Notes under the pieces: generated by a model
Told to the model about the DNA's origin: nothing
Seen by the model: only the letters and a program-made list of their open reading frames with translations
The model's database searches: none
Position numbers and translations under genes: made by a program
Shown here: piece after piece, positions 46,241-54,641 of the stretch
Numbering within the stretch: the first letter of the stretch is position 1
Layout: every line of letters starts with the position of its first letter
Origin: Corynebacterium atrinae
GTDB lineage: Bacteria; Actinomycetota; Actinomycetes; Mycobacteriales; Mycobacteriaceae
Reading direction: 5' to 3'
NCBI RefSeq assembly: GCF_030408455.1
Contig: NZ_CP046977.1
Coordinates: 1,116,001-1,180,000 of the forward strand
Length of the DNA stretch: 64,000 nucleotides

Positions 46241-47154
46241 GAGGAAATTCCTTCCACAGGTTCTTCATTGATCAGGGCCTGATCCAACAGACCAGTTTCG
46301 ACGCCCCATTGGGCGAGAATGCGTTCGTAGTCACCGTTGTCGATGAGGTGCTGCAATGCGGCCGCCATTGCGGGAGCAAGGGGGGAGTCCTTTGGCAGCG
46401 CCCAACCATAAGGCGCAGCCTGGAACATCTCACCAGTCAGCTCCATCTTCCCCTCCGACCGCGATACGGCCCAGGCGGTCACCGGGGAGTCGGCCGACAG
46501 TGCATCGGCGCGACCAACGAGAAGTGCAAGCGCGGCATTGTCAGACGTGTCGTAGGACAAGATAGTGATGGGTTCTAGGCCGGCTTCTTCACAAGCCTCA
46601 GACTTGGGGCGGACATCATCGGTCTCTGACACGGTTGTCCGCTGAACAGCAACAGTCAAGCCGCAAGCGTTGTCCGGATCAACCGGAACACCCGTTTGCT
46701 GCGCCCACTGCACGCCCGCATAGAGGAAGTTGACGAAGTCGAAGTTCTGCCGACGTTCCGGGTTGTCCGTAAAGCCACTGGCTCCGATATCTAGGGTGCC
46801 AGCCTGAACGGCAGGCAAGATCATGGAAAAGTCCTGCTCCACGGGTTGGAAATCGAGACCCATGACCGCGGCCGTCGCCCGGGCAAGGTCCATCTCGAGG
46901 CCAATGATGGAGCCATCTGAATCCTTGAGCTCGAAAGGAGCGAAGGGCGGGTTCGTTCCGCCGGTGAGAACCCCATCGGTGCCGACATCTGACGGAACCA
47001 TGGCGGCAATCTCCGGCACCTCATCTGGAATGATGGGTTCCCAGCCCTGAGGTTTGCCGTCTTCGACATTGGTGACGCAACCCGCCAACAGAGTGGCAGC
47101 GGCGAGAGTAGCCAGGGTAGCTCTGAGCGCGCCGTTGCTAATCGGGCCCCTCAT
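46237..47154 (-). CDS. Polar amino acid ABC transporter, substrate-binding lipoprotein
   Basis: 305 residues. Lipoprotein signal ALRATLATLAAATLLAGC, then the type II periplasmic fold of family 3: FAPFELKDSDGSIIGLEMDL, AVQAGTLDIGASGFTDNPER and NFLYAGVQWAQQTGVPVD. The C-terminal WALPKDSPLAPAMAAAL is typical. Its start overlaps the DUF368 stop by one base, so the importer and the DUF368 gene are likely one operon. Confidence 0.9.
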   Translation of the reverse strand: MRGPISNGALRATLATLAAATLLAGCVTNVEDGKPQGWEPIIPDEVPEIAAMVPSDVGTDGVLTGGTNPPFAPFELKDSDGSIIGLEMDLARATAAVMGLDFQPVEQDFSMILPAVQAGTLDIGASGFTDNPERRQNFDFVNFLYAGVQWAQQTGVPVDPDNACGLTVAVQRTTVSETDDVRPKSEACEEAGLEPITILSYDTSDNAALALLVGRADALSADSPVTAWAVSRSEGKMELTGEMFQAAPYGWALPKDSPLAPAMAAALQHLIDNGDYERILAQWGVETGLLDQALINEEPVEGISS

Positions 47155-48071
47155 CAGCTCGGCTGCGATTCTGTGACGACGTCCGCGTCACGGCGAGCAG
47201 ACGCCACGCGGTCGGCGATGATGAACACGAGCACAATCGCGCCGCCGAGGACGGCGAGGCCAATGATGGGAAGCAGGTTATCGCCGGGCGAGAGCAGCTG
47301 CGCATCGGGGGACTGCCACGGCCACAACGCACGCAGGGAACCCAACATGAGGCCGGCCATGACGGTCAATGTCAAAGTGCGGTGATGTTCCATGGCCTTG
47401 GTCAACAGGCGGATGAAAAGCACAATGCCGACGAGTGCACCAGCGGCGAAGGTAACAATGACCGTCCAATTGCGATCCGAAATGGCGCCCATGACGGGGG
47501 AGTACAGGCCAACAGCCATGAGGAAGAAGGAACCAGAAACTCCGGGAAGCACCAGGGCGCAAATGGCGATGGATGCGGCCAAGAAAATGACGATGAGCGA
47601 CGGGTTGCTTTGCGGCGCCGCAGTAAAGCCCGTGGCAAAAAAGCTCAAGGCCGCTGCCAGTGCGAAGACCAGGGCGAGCACCCAACCACGCTTGCGCACA
47701 TCGCGGGGATCCATCATTGCTAATGGAACCCAAATGGATACCGTGACCATGCCGAGGAACAACCCGCGGGCGTACTCCGTGTTTTCCTCGACGAAGTTGT
47801 GCATGACAGTAGACATGGTGAACACAGCTGTCACCATGCCCACGCCGACCGCAGCAAGGAAGAACCAGTCAACCTGGCTGAACTTGCGGCGTAGGAGAGC
47901 GTTGCCGTTGTGTAGGGCGCGCTCGTAGATACCCACGACCAGGGCGACCGTGCCACCGGAGATGCCAGGCACGAGCTCCGCCATGCCGATGAGGGCACCA
48001 CGAACAATGTTGGCCGCAATAGTCAAAGGACTCTGCGACATCGGGGCTGGGTGAATGGTGTTAGTGGACAC
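47154..48071 (-). CDS. DUF368 membrane protein (C55-P translocase type)
   Basis: 305 residues from a GTG with AAAGG 5 bases upstream. The signature IGMAELVPGISGGTVALVVG is that of DUF368, and about eight hydrophobic segments follow. DUF368 proteins (PopT) have been reported to recycle undecaprenyl phosphate across the membrane. Here it heads the amino-acid importer operon, a pairing whose meaning is unclear. Confidence 0.85.
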   Translation of the reverse strand: MSTNTIHPAPMSQSPLTIAANIVRGALIGMAELVPGISGGTVALVVGIYERALHNGNALLRRKFSQVDWFFLAAVGVGMVTAVFTMSTVMHNFVEENTEYARGLFLGMVTVSIWVPLAMMDPRDVRKRGWVLALVFALAAALSFFATGFTAAPQSNPSLIVIFLAASIAICALVLPGVSGSFFLMAVGLYSPVMGAISDRNWTVIVTFAAGALVGIVLFIRLLTKAMEHHRTLTLTVMAGLMLGSLRALWPWQSPDAQLLSPGDNLLPIIGLAVLGGAIVLVFIIADRVASARRDADVVTESQPS

Positions 48072-48276
48072 GTTGCCTTTCGTAGGCCATCTATCGGCCT
48101 TCCATGGTCAAGGGCATGAATCGACCTTCAACTTTAGAGCATGGCCCCGCAAAATCAGAGTGAGACGCAGCGAAAGTGGCACACCAAGGCCGTCTAAGCG
48201 CTGTGGAGAGACGAATAGACAACTCTTTATTCAGCCGCGCCGATCATGATTGTGGAGCTATTGGAGTTCTGGTCGG

Positions 48277-49415
48277 TCACTGGATGTCCACCGAAATCGC
48301 TTGCGACGCCGCAATAGCCCGGTCCTGCGCTAACGCCGGGCTCGTAGCCGTGGCGTAGACATTGCCAATCCGTGCCCGATAGGAGGAGATATCGGGGACC
48401 TCATCTCCCAGGGATTTCGAGGGCACCCAGCCCGGGCTACCTGGATAATCCTTCAGATCTGGAAGCCCTTCGATGCTGGCAAGGCATCCGGTTGTGCTGG
48501 GGTAGAGGCTGACGTGACTGTGGCCTCCAATGACCTCCCGCGTTTCGGGGAGCTCAGGTTGACGGTTGAGGGCGTCGTCGATAACCAATGCGTAAGGGTC
48601 GTAATTGGTACACGCCTCGATCGCCGGAGTGATCAAGGCGCCAGGCATCCGGGCATTGAGCTCGACTAACTCGAACCCGGCTGCAGTTTCGATGAACTCG
48701 AGATGGGCGAATCCGACACGGTAATCCAGCCTGGCTAAAATCCCTCGGCCCCACTGCTCGACCGATGCTTCCCATGGGGTGCCGTGCTCATGCGGAAAGG
48801 TTTTGACCTTCTCGAGGAAGAGGGGCGGTGGCGTGAGGATACGGTTGGTCACTCCGAAAAAGACTGTCGTAGTGCCGTTTGACCACAGCTCAGCCGAGTA
48901 GTGCGGGCCGCGATAGTAAGGCTCGATGACGTAGGAAGACACATCATCAACGGCGTTGAGGGCGCTAGCCAGCTCGTCTTCGTTGTGCACAAGGGTCACT
49001 CCTGTGGAGCCTGTTCCACCGCGTGGCTTGATGATCCGCGGGAAGGAATCGACGGCGACCTCGCCGAGTGTGCGCCTGACCCACTGCTTATCGCGCAGGT
49101 CCCTTAACTGGGCAGCCGAGTATCTCCGCGGGAGATCGAACTGTTCCCGTAGCTCAGCAGCAATCACACCCCAGGTGTCTGTCGGGCTGAAGATGCCACG
49201 GAGCTCGTGGCAGACCCCCGCACGTAGTCGCGAAGTGCTGTGTCATCCCGAGTCGGAAATGCGACCACATCGACGCCGTCTAGGTCGGAGTACAGGGATG
49301 GGTCCTCTGCAAGGAGCCTCAATTGATACCCGAGCTCATGAGCGTGCTCACCTAGCTTGCTGGCGCCAGTGGTCATTGCTTCCACAGCGAGAAGGATCTT
49401 CAAGGCTGTTCGCAC
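48277..49415 (-). pseudogene. ATP-grasp protein, frameshifted
   Basis: Two frames join into one protein: the N-terminal part (from 49415; ILLAVEAMTTGASKLGEHAH) runs to about RDDTALRDYVR and then into a stop at 49164, while the other frame continues VCHELRGIFSPTDTWGVIAA and on to 48277. The break sits at a run of five C (49215-49219); one more base restores the frame. The C-terminal ATP-grasp core has PRIIKPRGGTGSTGVTLV, GFAHLEFIETAAGFELVELN and AR. It resembles carboxylate-amine ligases. Real mutation or homopolymer sequencing error cannot be told apart here. Confidence 0.75.
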
Positions 49416-49522
49416 CGCCTTTACGGTCTATTCTCAATCGCTTATCGATCTAGGCCTTCCGTACAGGCTACCGGCTAGGCGGTCGTCTGGCTTGAAGCAA
49501 CTGCGGGATCAGGAAGTCGCGA

Positions 49523-49611
49523 GTGCCAAAATTCTCTAGAATGCAAAGCTCGCTTCTCCGCGAACTGCGGAAACGATAAGTGGCACCATTCATTCTAGAG
49601 AATTTTGGCAC
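49523..49611. repeat. Inverted-repeat element, copy C
   Basis: Terminal repeats are 21 bp and perfect: GTGCCAAAATTCTCTAGAAT (from 49523) against the reverse complement ending at 49611. The inner 75 bp (49530-49604) aligns without gaps to the reverse complement of copies A and B: same length, same ends, same core CTTCTCCGCGAACTGCGGAA, with the spacers diverged. Confidence 0.85.
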
Positions 49612-49702
49612 CCTGCCTGACGCCAGGCACTATCAGACCGTCACATTCGGTGAGCCTGCCAAGGTTGAAGACTTGGGGGCGGCGAGAAGAGGGTCAACCA
49701 AC

Positions 49703-49746
49703 GAAAAACTGAGGGCCTCCTACCGAAACCGGTGGGAGGCCCTCAG
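49703..49746 (-). terminator. Terminator of the tRNA-Leu gene
   Basis: On the minus strand ACTGAGGGCCTCCCACCGG-TTT-CGGTAGGAGGCCCTCAGT is followed by TTTTTCG. It lies 28 bases after the tRNA. Between here and 49612 nothing else is visible. Confidence 0.85.
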
Positions 49747-49773
49747 TATGACCATGTTCAAACACATAAATAG

Positions 49774-49847
49774 TGCCCTCGGTGGGACTCGAACCCACAC
49801 TGAACGGGTTTTGAATCCGTTGCCTCTGCCAATTGGGCTACGAGGGC
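49774..49847 (-). tRNA. tRNA-Leu (CAA), short variable arm
   Basis: 74 nt. Acceptor GCCCTCG/CGAGGGC is fully paired, T-arm GTGGGTTCGAGTCCCAC, anticodon loop TTCAAAA with CAA, and an A-C mismatch at the top of the anticodon stem (ACGGA/CCCGT). The variable loop is only about 5 nt, although leucine tRNAs normally have a long one. CCA is not encoded. Decodes UUG. Confidence 0.85.
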
Positions 49848-49965
49848 CGTGCTGTCGTGCTGTACGCCAGCGCCAACAGGCGAGAATCAGCGTACTGGGA
49901 GCAGCTTAGTCTAGGGCGGTGGATGTCGAAAAATCGCCCTCGACAAGGTGGGGTTTGTTAGTCGC

Positions 49966-49971
49966 TAGAGT
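49966..49971 (+). promoter_or_regulatory. -10 box, leaderless start of polA
   Basis: TAGAGT, 7 bases before the GTG at 49979. This fixes the start and excludes the ATG at 49919. Confidence 0.45.
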
Positions 49972-49978
49972 GGGGCGG

Positions 49979-52624
49979 GTGAACGAGAACAATCGCCTTT
50001 TGCTCATTGATGGTCACTCTATGGCCTTCCGCGCTTTTTATGCCCTGCCGGCAGAGAATTTCTCTACGACGGGCGGGCAGCACACGAACGCTATCTATGG
50101 GTTCTTGTCCATGTTGGCCAATATTTTGTCGGAGGAGAAGCCTGACAAGGTGGCGGTGGCGTTTGACGTGGGGCGGAAGACGTTTCGCACGGATATGTTC
50201 CCGGAGTACAAGGCCCAGCGGGAGGCGTCTCCGGAGGAATTCAAGGGCCAGGTCGGGATCCTGGAGGGGCTGCTGGGGACCTTGGGTATCACGACGTTGA
50301 GTATGGAAAATTTTGAGGCAGATGACATCCTCGCCACGTTGACCACAGCGGCGAAGGGGCTTGATTATGAGACGCTCATCGTCACCGGTGATCGTGATTA
50401 TCTGCAGTTGGTGGACCCGAAGACGACGGTGCTGTATCCGATGCGCGGGGTCTCCACGATCCATACGTTTACGCCGGAGGCGGTAGAGGAGAAGTACGGG
50501 CTGACGCCGGAGCAGTATCCGGATTTCGCGGCGTTGCGGGGGGACCCGTCGGACAACTTGCCGAATATCCCGGGGGTGGGGGAGAAGACCGCCACGAAGT
50601 GGATTCAGCAGTACGGAACCTTGGACAATCTCCTCGAGCATGCCGATGAGATTAAGGGCAAGGCGGGGGAGAATCTCCGGGAGCGCATTGAACAGGTCAA
50701 ACTCAATCGGAAGCTCACGCACATGCTCACGGACATGGAGCTGCCGGTCACTCCTGATCAGTTGGAGTTTCAGCCGGTGGATGTCGCGGCGGTGGCCGAG
50801 CAGTTTGATGCCCTACAGTTTGGTACGAATCTCCGCGAGCGAGTCCTAGCAGTCGTCCGCACGGATGGTTCGGCGGTGGAGGAGTCGGTAGAGCTTGCCG
50901 ACGTCGTCGTCGACGACGCCGAGCTCGCCGACTGGTTGGCGGAGCGCAGCGGGCAGGGCTTGGCGTTGTTTGCGGTGGGGACGCCCAGCCCGGGGCAGGG
51001 TGACGTGTCGGGTTTCGCGATCGTCGATAAGCAAAGGCACGCGGTGAGCGTGGAAGCGGTTGACCTGTCCCCGCGCGATGAGAAGGCGCTGGCCGGGTGG
51101 TTGGCGTCGGAGGATCCGAAGTACCTGCATGAGTCGAAGGCGGCGTTTCATATGTTTGCTGGCCGAGGCATGGTGCTCAATGGGGTGACGCAGGATACGG
51201 CGATTGCGGCGTATTTGCTGCGGCCGGGGCAGCGGACATATGACCTCAAGGATGTGTACCAGCGTCATTTGCAGCGCCAGCTCGTGGAGCCCGATGGGCA
51301 GCTGTCACTGATGGGGGATACCTCCCTGGTCGATTCCGCGGTTGCCGTGTTGGAGCTGAGCGAGAAGCTCACCGAGCAGCTCAAGGAGATCAATGCCTTC
51401 GAGCTGTACTACGACATGGAGTTGCCGCTGGCGCGGATCCTCGCCGAGATGGAGGCCGTGGGTATTGCCGTCGATGTGGAGATCTTGGAGGATCAGCTGG
51501 GCTCGTTCATTGACATGGTGGCGGAGGAGGAGATCGCGGCCCGCGAATTGGCTGATGATCCGGGCTTGAATCTCTCGAGCCCAAAGCAGCTGCAGGTCGT
51601 GCTCTTTGACAAGTTGGGTCTGCCCAAAACCAAGAAGACGAAGACCGGGTATTCCACCGCGGCGAAGGAGATTGAGGGCCTGGCGGAGAAGCATCCGCAT
51701 CCCTTCCTGGATCACCTGCTCGCACACCGTGAGTATCAGAAGATGAAGACCACGCTGGAGGGGCTGATCAAGACAGTTCAGCCTGATGGGCGCATCCGCA
51801 CGACCTTCAATCAGACGGTGGCTTCGACGGGTCGGCTGAGCTCGACCGAGCCGAATTTGCAGAATATTCCCGTGCGCACTCCGGCTGGTCGCAAGATCCG
51901 TTCGGCGTTCGTGGTGGGCAAGGGCTTCGAGACGCTCCTGACGGCGGACTATTCCCAGATTGAGATGCGCGTCATGGCGCACCTGTCGCAGGATCCGGGG
52001 TTGATCGAGGCGTATCGCGAAGGCGAGGACCTGCACAACTTTGTTGGTTCCAAGGTCTTCGAGGTTCCGATTGATGAGGTCACGCCGGAGTTGCGTCGCC
52101 GCGTCAAGGCGATGTCTTACGGCCTCGTCTACGGCCTGTCGGCGTTCGGCCTCTCCCAGCAGCTCAATATTCCCGCCGGTGAGGCGAAGTCGATCATGGA
52201 GAGCTACTTCGAGCGTTTCGGCGGCGTCCAGCGCTACCTCGCTGAGGTCGTCGATCAGGCCCGCAAGGACGGCTACACCTCGACGCTGTTTGGGCGGCGC
52301 CGTTACCTGCCGGAGCTGACGTCGGATAACCGCGTGGCGCGGGAGAATGCGGAGCGCGCGGCGTTGAATGCGCCGATTCAGGGCACGGCCGCGGACATCA
52401 TTAAGGTCGCGATGATCCGCGTCGATCGCTCACTGCGCGCGGCGGGCGTCACCTCCCGCGTCCTCCTCCAGGTGCACGACGAATTGGTCGTCGAGATTGC
52501 CCCGGGCGAGTTGGAGCAGGTCCGCGAGATCGTGGAGCACGAGATGGATCAGGCGATTACCCTGCGCGTGCCCTTGGAGGTCTCCGCGGGGCACGGTGCT
52601 AACTGGGACGAGGCTGCTCACTAG
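49979..52624 (+). CDS. polA: DNA polymerase I
   Basis: 881 residues. The N-terminal 5'-3' exonuclease (about 1-300: LLLIDGHSMAFRAFYALPAE, VTGDRDYLQLVD) is followed by a 3'-5' exonuclease-like domain lacking the metal-binding acidic motifs, as in other actinobacteria, and the polymerase (motif A LLTADYSQIEMRVMAHLSQD, motif B RRVKAMSYGLVYGLSAFGLS, motif C LLQVHDELVVEIA). Fills gaps in repair and replaces RNA primers. Overlaps the convergent HAD gene by 26 bases. Confidence 0.95.
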   Translation: MNENNRLLLIDGHSMAFRAFYALPAENFSTTGGQHTNAIYGFLSMLANILSEEKPDKVAVAFDVGRKTFRTDMFPEYKAQREASPEEFKGQVGILEGLLGTLGITTLSMENFEADDILATLTTAAKGLDYETLIVTGDRDYLQLVDPKTTVLYPMRGVSTIHTFTPEAVEEKYGLTPEQYPDFAALRGDPSDNLPNIPGVGEKTATKWIQQYGTLDNLLEHADEIKGKAGENLRERIEQVKLNRKLTHMLTDMELPVTPDQLEFQPVDVAAVAEQFDALQFGTNLRERVLAVVRTDGSAVEESVELADVVVDDAELADWLAERSGQGLALFAVGTPSPGQGDVSGFAIVDKQRHAVSVEAVDLSPRDEKALAGWLASEDPKYLHESKAAFHMFAGRGMVLNGVTQDTAIAAYLLRPGQRTYDLKDVYQRHLQRQLVEPDGQLSLMGDTSLVDSAVAVLELSEKLTEQLKEINAFELYYDMELPLARILAEMEAVGIAVDVEILEDQLGSFIDMVAEEEIAARELADDPGLNLSSPKQLQVVLFDKLGLPKTKKTKTGYSTAAKEIEGLAEKHPHPFLDHLLAHREYQKMKTTLEGLIKTVQPDGRIRTTFNQTVASTGRLSSTEPNLQNIPVRTPAGRKIRSAFVVGKGFETLLTADYSQIEMRVMAHLSQDPGLIEAYREGEDLHNFVGSKVFEVPIDEVTPELRRRVKAMSYGLVYGLSAFGLSQQLNIPAGEAKSIMESYFERFGGVQRYLAEVVDQARKDGYTSTLFGRRRYLPELTSDNRVARENAERAALNAPIQGTAADIIKVAMIRVDRSLRAAGVTSRVLLQVHDELVVEIAPGELEQVREIVEHEMDQAITLRVPLEVSAGHGANWDEAAH

Positions 52625-53258
52625 AGGTAACGGTGATGCCATCGTCGTCGATGGCAAAGTCAACGTCCAACAGCGTATCGACGACCGCGTCACCCAACCC
52701 CGCCAGCTCCCTCGCCGGGTGCGAGGTGGCTACGGCGAGCACACCGCCTCCGGCGGCGCGGCCCGCCTTCAGGCCCGCCGGGGCATCTTCAACCACGAGG
52801 CACCTGCTCGGCTCGAAGCCAAGCCGCGCTGCGGCGAGGAGGTAGCCCTCGGGGTCTGGCTTGCCGGTGGCGACATCATCGGCGTCGATGAGGATTTCAG
52901 GGACTGGTACCTCGGAGGCCTCCAGGCGGGCAACCATGAGTTCGCGGTCACCAGAGGTCACGGCCGCCCAGCGTTCCGGCGGCAGCGTGGTCAGCAGGTT
53001 CCTCACTCCGGGGAGAGCTGTCACCGAATGCAGCTCCGCGAGTTCGACGACCCGCATGTCGGCGAGGGCCTGATCGATGTCCTCCTCCGGGATGAACTCG
53101 GCGAGGGTGTCGCGGGTGCGGCGTCCGTGGCTCACGGCCATGATGGCATCGGCATCCACGCCCGCGCTGGCGGCCCAGGTGCGCCAGACCTTCTCTACTG
53201 CGGGAGTGGAGTCGACGAGGGTGCCGTCAATGTCGAAGAGGATGGCGTCATATTTCAT
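52599..53258 (-). CDS. HAD-family hydrolase (phosphoglycolate phosphatase-like)
   Basis: 219 residues from MKYDAILFDIDGTLVDSTPA. HAD motifs I (DIDGTLVDS), II (VTSGD), III (TGKPDPEGYLLAAARLG, with the Lys) and IV (CLVVEDAPAGLKAGRAAGGG) are all in place. The substrate, probably a sugar or glycolate phosphate, is not evident. It is the last gene of a three-gene operon with 4-base overlaps. Confidence 0.88.
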   Translation of the reverse strand: MKYDAILFDIDGTLVDSTPAVEKVWRTWAASAGVDADAIMAVSHGRRTRDTLAEFIPEEDIDQALADMRVVELAELHSVTALPGVRNLLTTLPPERWAAVTSGDRELMVARLEASEVPVPEILIDADDVATGKPDPEGYLLAAARLGFEPSRCLVVEDAPAGLKAGRAAGGGVLAVATSHPARELAGLGDAVVDTLLDVDFAIDDDGITVTSSEQPRPS

Positions 53259-53671
53259 GCGAGGTGTCCGTAATACTCGTAAAGCTTGTCCACATCGGAA
53301 GTGTCGCCGCTGAGGCGATCGAGGGTGAGGTGCCAGCACACGGCGTACTCGACTGCCTCCTTACCCACCAGGCCCTCGTGGAGCAGGCGGACGTTGCCCT
53401 CGCCGCACTTCCACGTCACAGTTGAAATTGGCAGACCCGGCCCGCTCCACGTGTGGACGAGCGTGCGAGGCACGTCTTTCACTAGAACCTCTCCCACTGC
53501 ATTGCCGTCATCCCCGTAATGGAAATCAACGGTCCCGTCCTCGGACACCATGACGGCATAGACCGCGTTATAGATGTCTTCAACCGATCCCGGGAGGGAA
53601 CGATCGAAACGAAGGGAATTGTTGGCGATGGAGCCAGCGCCTTCCGGGGTGATGTCGGGGCTTAAGTTCAT
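53255..53671 (-). CDS. SRPBCC (AHSA1-like) domain protein
   Basis: 138 residues from MNLSPDITPEGAGSIANNSL. The pattern RFDRSLPGSVEDIYNAV, then VGEVLVKDVPRTLVHTWSGP and VTWKCGEGNVRLLHEGLVG, fits the START/SRPBCC fold of AHSA1 relatives, which bind hydrophobic ligands or chaperones. Overlaps both neighbours by 4 bases, so tightly coupled with the methyltransferase and HAD genes. Confidence 0.75.
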   Translation of the reverse strand: MNLSPDITPEGAGSIANNSLRFDRSLPGSVEDIYNAVYAVMVSEDGTVDFHYGDDGNAVGEVLVKDVPRTLVHTWSGPGLPISTVTWKCGEGNVRLLHEGLVGKEAVEYAVCWHLTLDRLSGDTSDVDKLYEYYGHLA

Positions 53672-54423
53672 GCCTCCACGATACCCAGCTGGGTGATAAA
53701 GATCGCCGAGCCAGGAAAGATCTGACCCCTCAGCGGCGACCACTGGCCCCACGTCTGAGTGAGGTGCTCCGGCCATTCGGGTTCGATGAGGTCGATGAGC
53801 TGAAATCCGGCAGAGTGAAGGGCACGAACCCAATCGCCCATGGTGCGGTGATACTCGGCATAGGTGACGGTGCCATGCTCGTCGGTTTCTACGTACTCCC
53901 GTTGGAAGTAGGGGATGGAGGCGACCAGGCCTTCGGGTCCAGGATCGTCGGGGAAGATCCACCGCATGGGGTGGTTGACCGAGAACACCAGGCGCCCGCC
54001 GGGGCGCAGGACTCGGGCGACGTCGATAAGCACGTGCGAAATATCAGGGACGAAGGGGAAGGCTCCGAAGGCGGAGAAGGCGACGTCGAAGGAATCATCG
54101 CGGTAGGGGAGAGCTTGCGCGTCGGCCTGGACCAAGGGGACACCTGGCTGTGCGCGCCGCAGCATCTCGCGCGAGAGGTCGAAACCGGTGACGAAGCCCA
54201 CGCCATCCTCGGCCAACCAGGTGGAACAGGGTGCGGACCCGCACCCTATTTCCAGGACCTTGAGGGCGCGGACGTCGCCAAGCAATCGGGCGGAGGATTC
54301 CGCCAGCATTTCCGGCGACCAATGAAACCCGTCGAGATAGGAGGCGTGCTCCGCGTGATAGCGATCCGCATCACCATCCCACCACGCGCGGTTGGCCGTG
54401 GCTGATGTGTCGGATGTGGTCAA
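53668..54423 (-). CDS. Class I SAM-dependent methyltransferase
   Basis: 251 residues from a TTG with GGAGG 8 bases upstream. Motif I VLKVLEIGCGSAPCSTWLAE (read from ALKVLEIGCG), then FVTGFDLSREMLRRAQ and motif IV DSFDVAFSAFGAFPFVPDIS. UbiE/Methyltransf_11 type. First gene of the three-gene operon, divergent from rpsA. Substrate unknown. Confidence 0.85.
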   Translation of the reverse strand: MTTSDTSATANRAWWDGDADRYHAEHASYLDGFHWSPEMLAESSARLLGDVRALKVLEIGCGSAPCSTWLAEDGVGFVTGFDLSREMLRRAQPGVPLVQADAQALPYRDDSFDVAFSAFGAFPFVPDISHVLIDVARVLRPGGRLVFSVNHPMRWIFPDDPGPEGLVASIPYFQREYVETDEHGTVTYAEYHRTMGDWVRALHSAGFQLIDLIEPEWPEHLTQTWGQWSPLRGQIFPGSAIFITQLGIVEA

Positions 54424-54641
54424 GGAAAACCTCCATGTCAGGGCGGTGTTTCGAAGCTTGCCGGGAAAGCACTTTCAGGGTACTGTGTCAAGGGCGTATC
54501 GCAGCTTTGAGGCGGGTTAGGTCAAAATGGGAGGGCCTGCACGACCTCAGGGTGTGATCAAAACTCGCATCACCGTGGGTTTTTGAGAGATTCGTTCCTG
54601 TCCACTTTCTATCTCCTATCCAACTCGGAGCAACTGAACAC

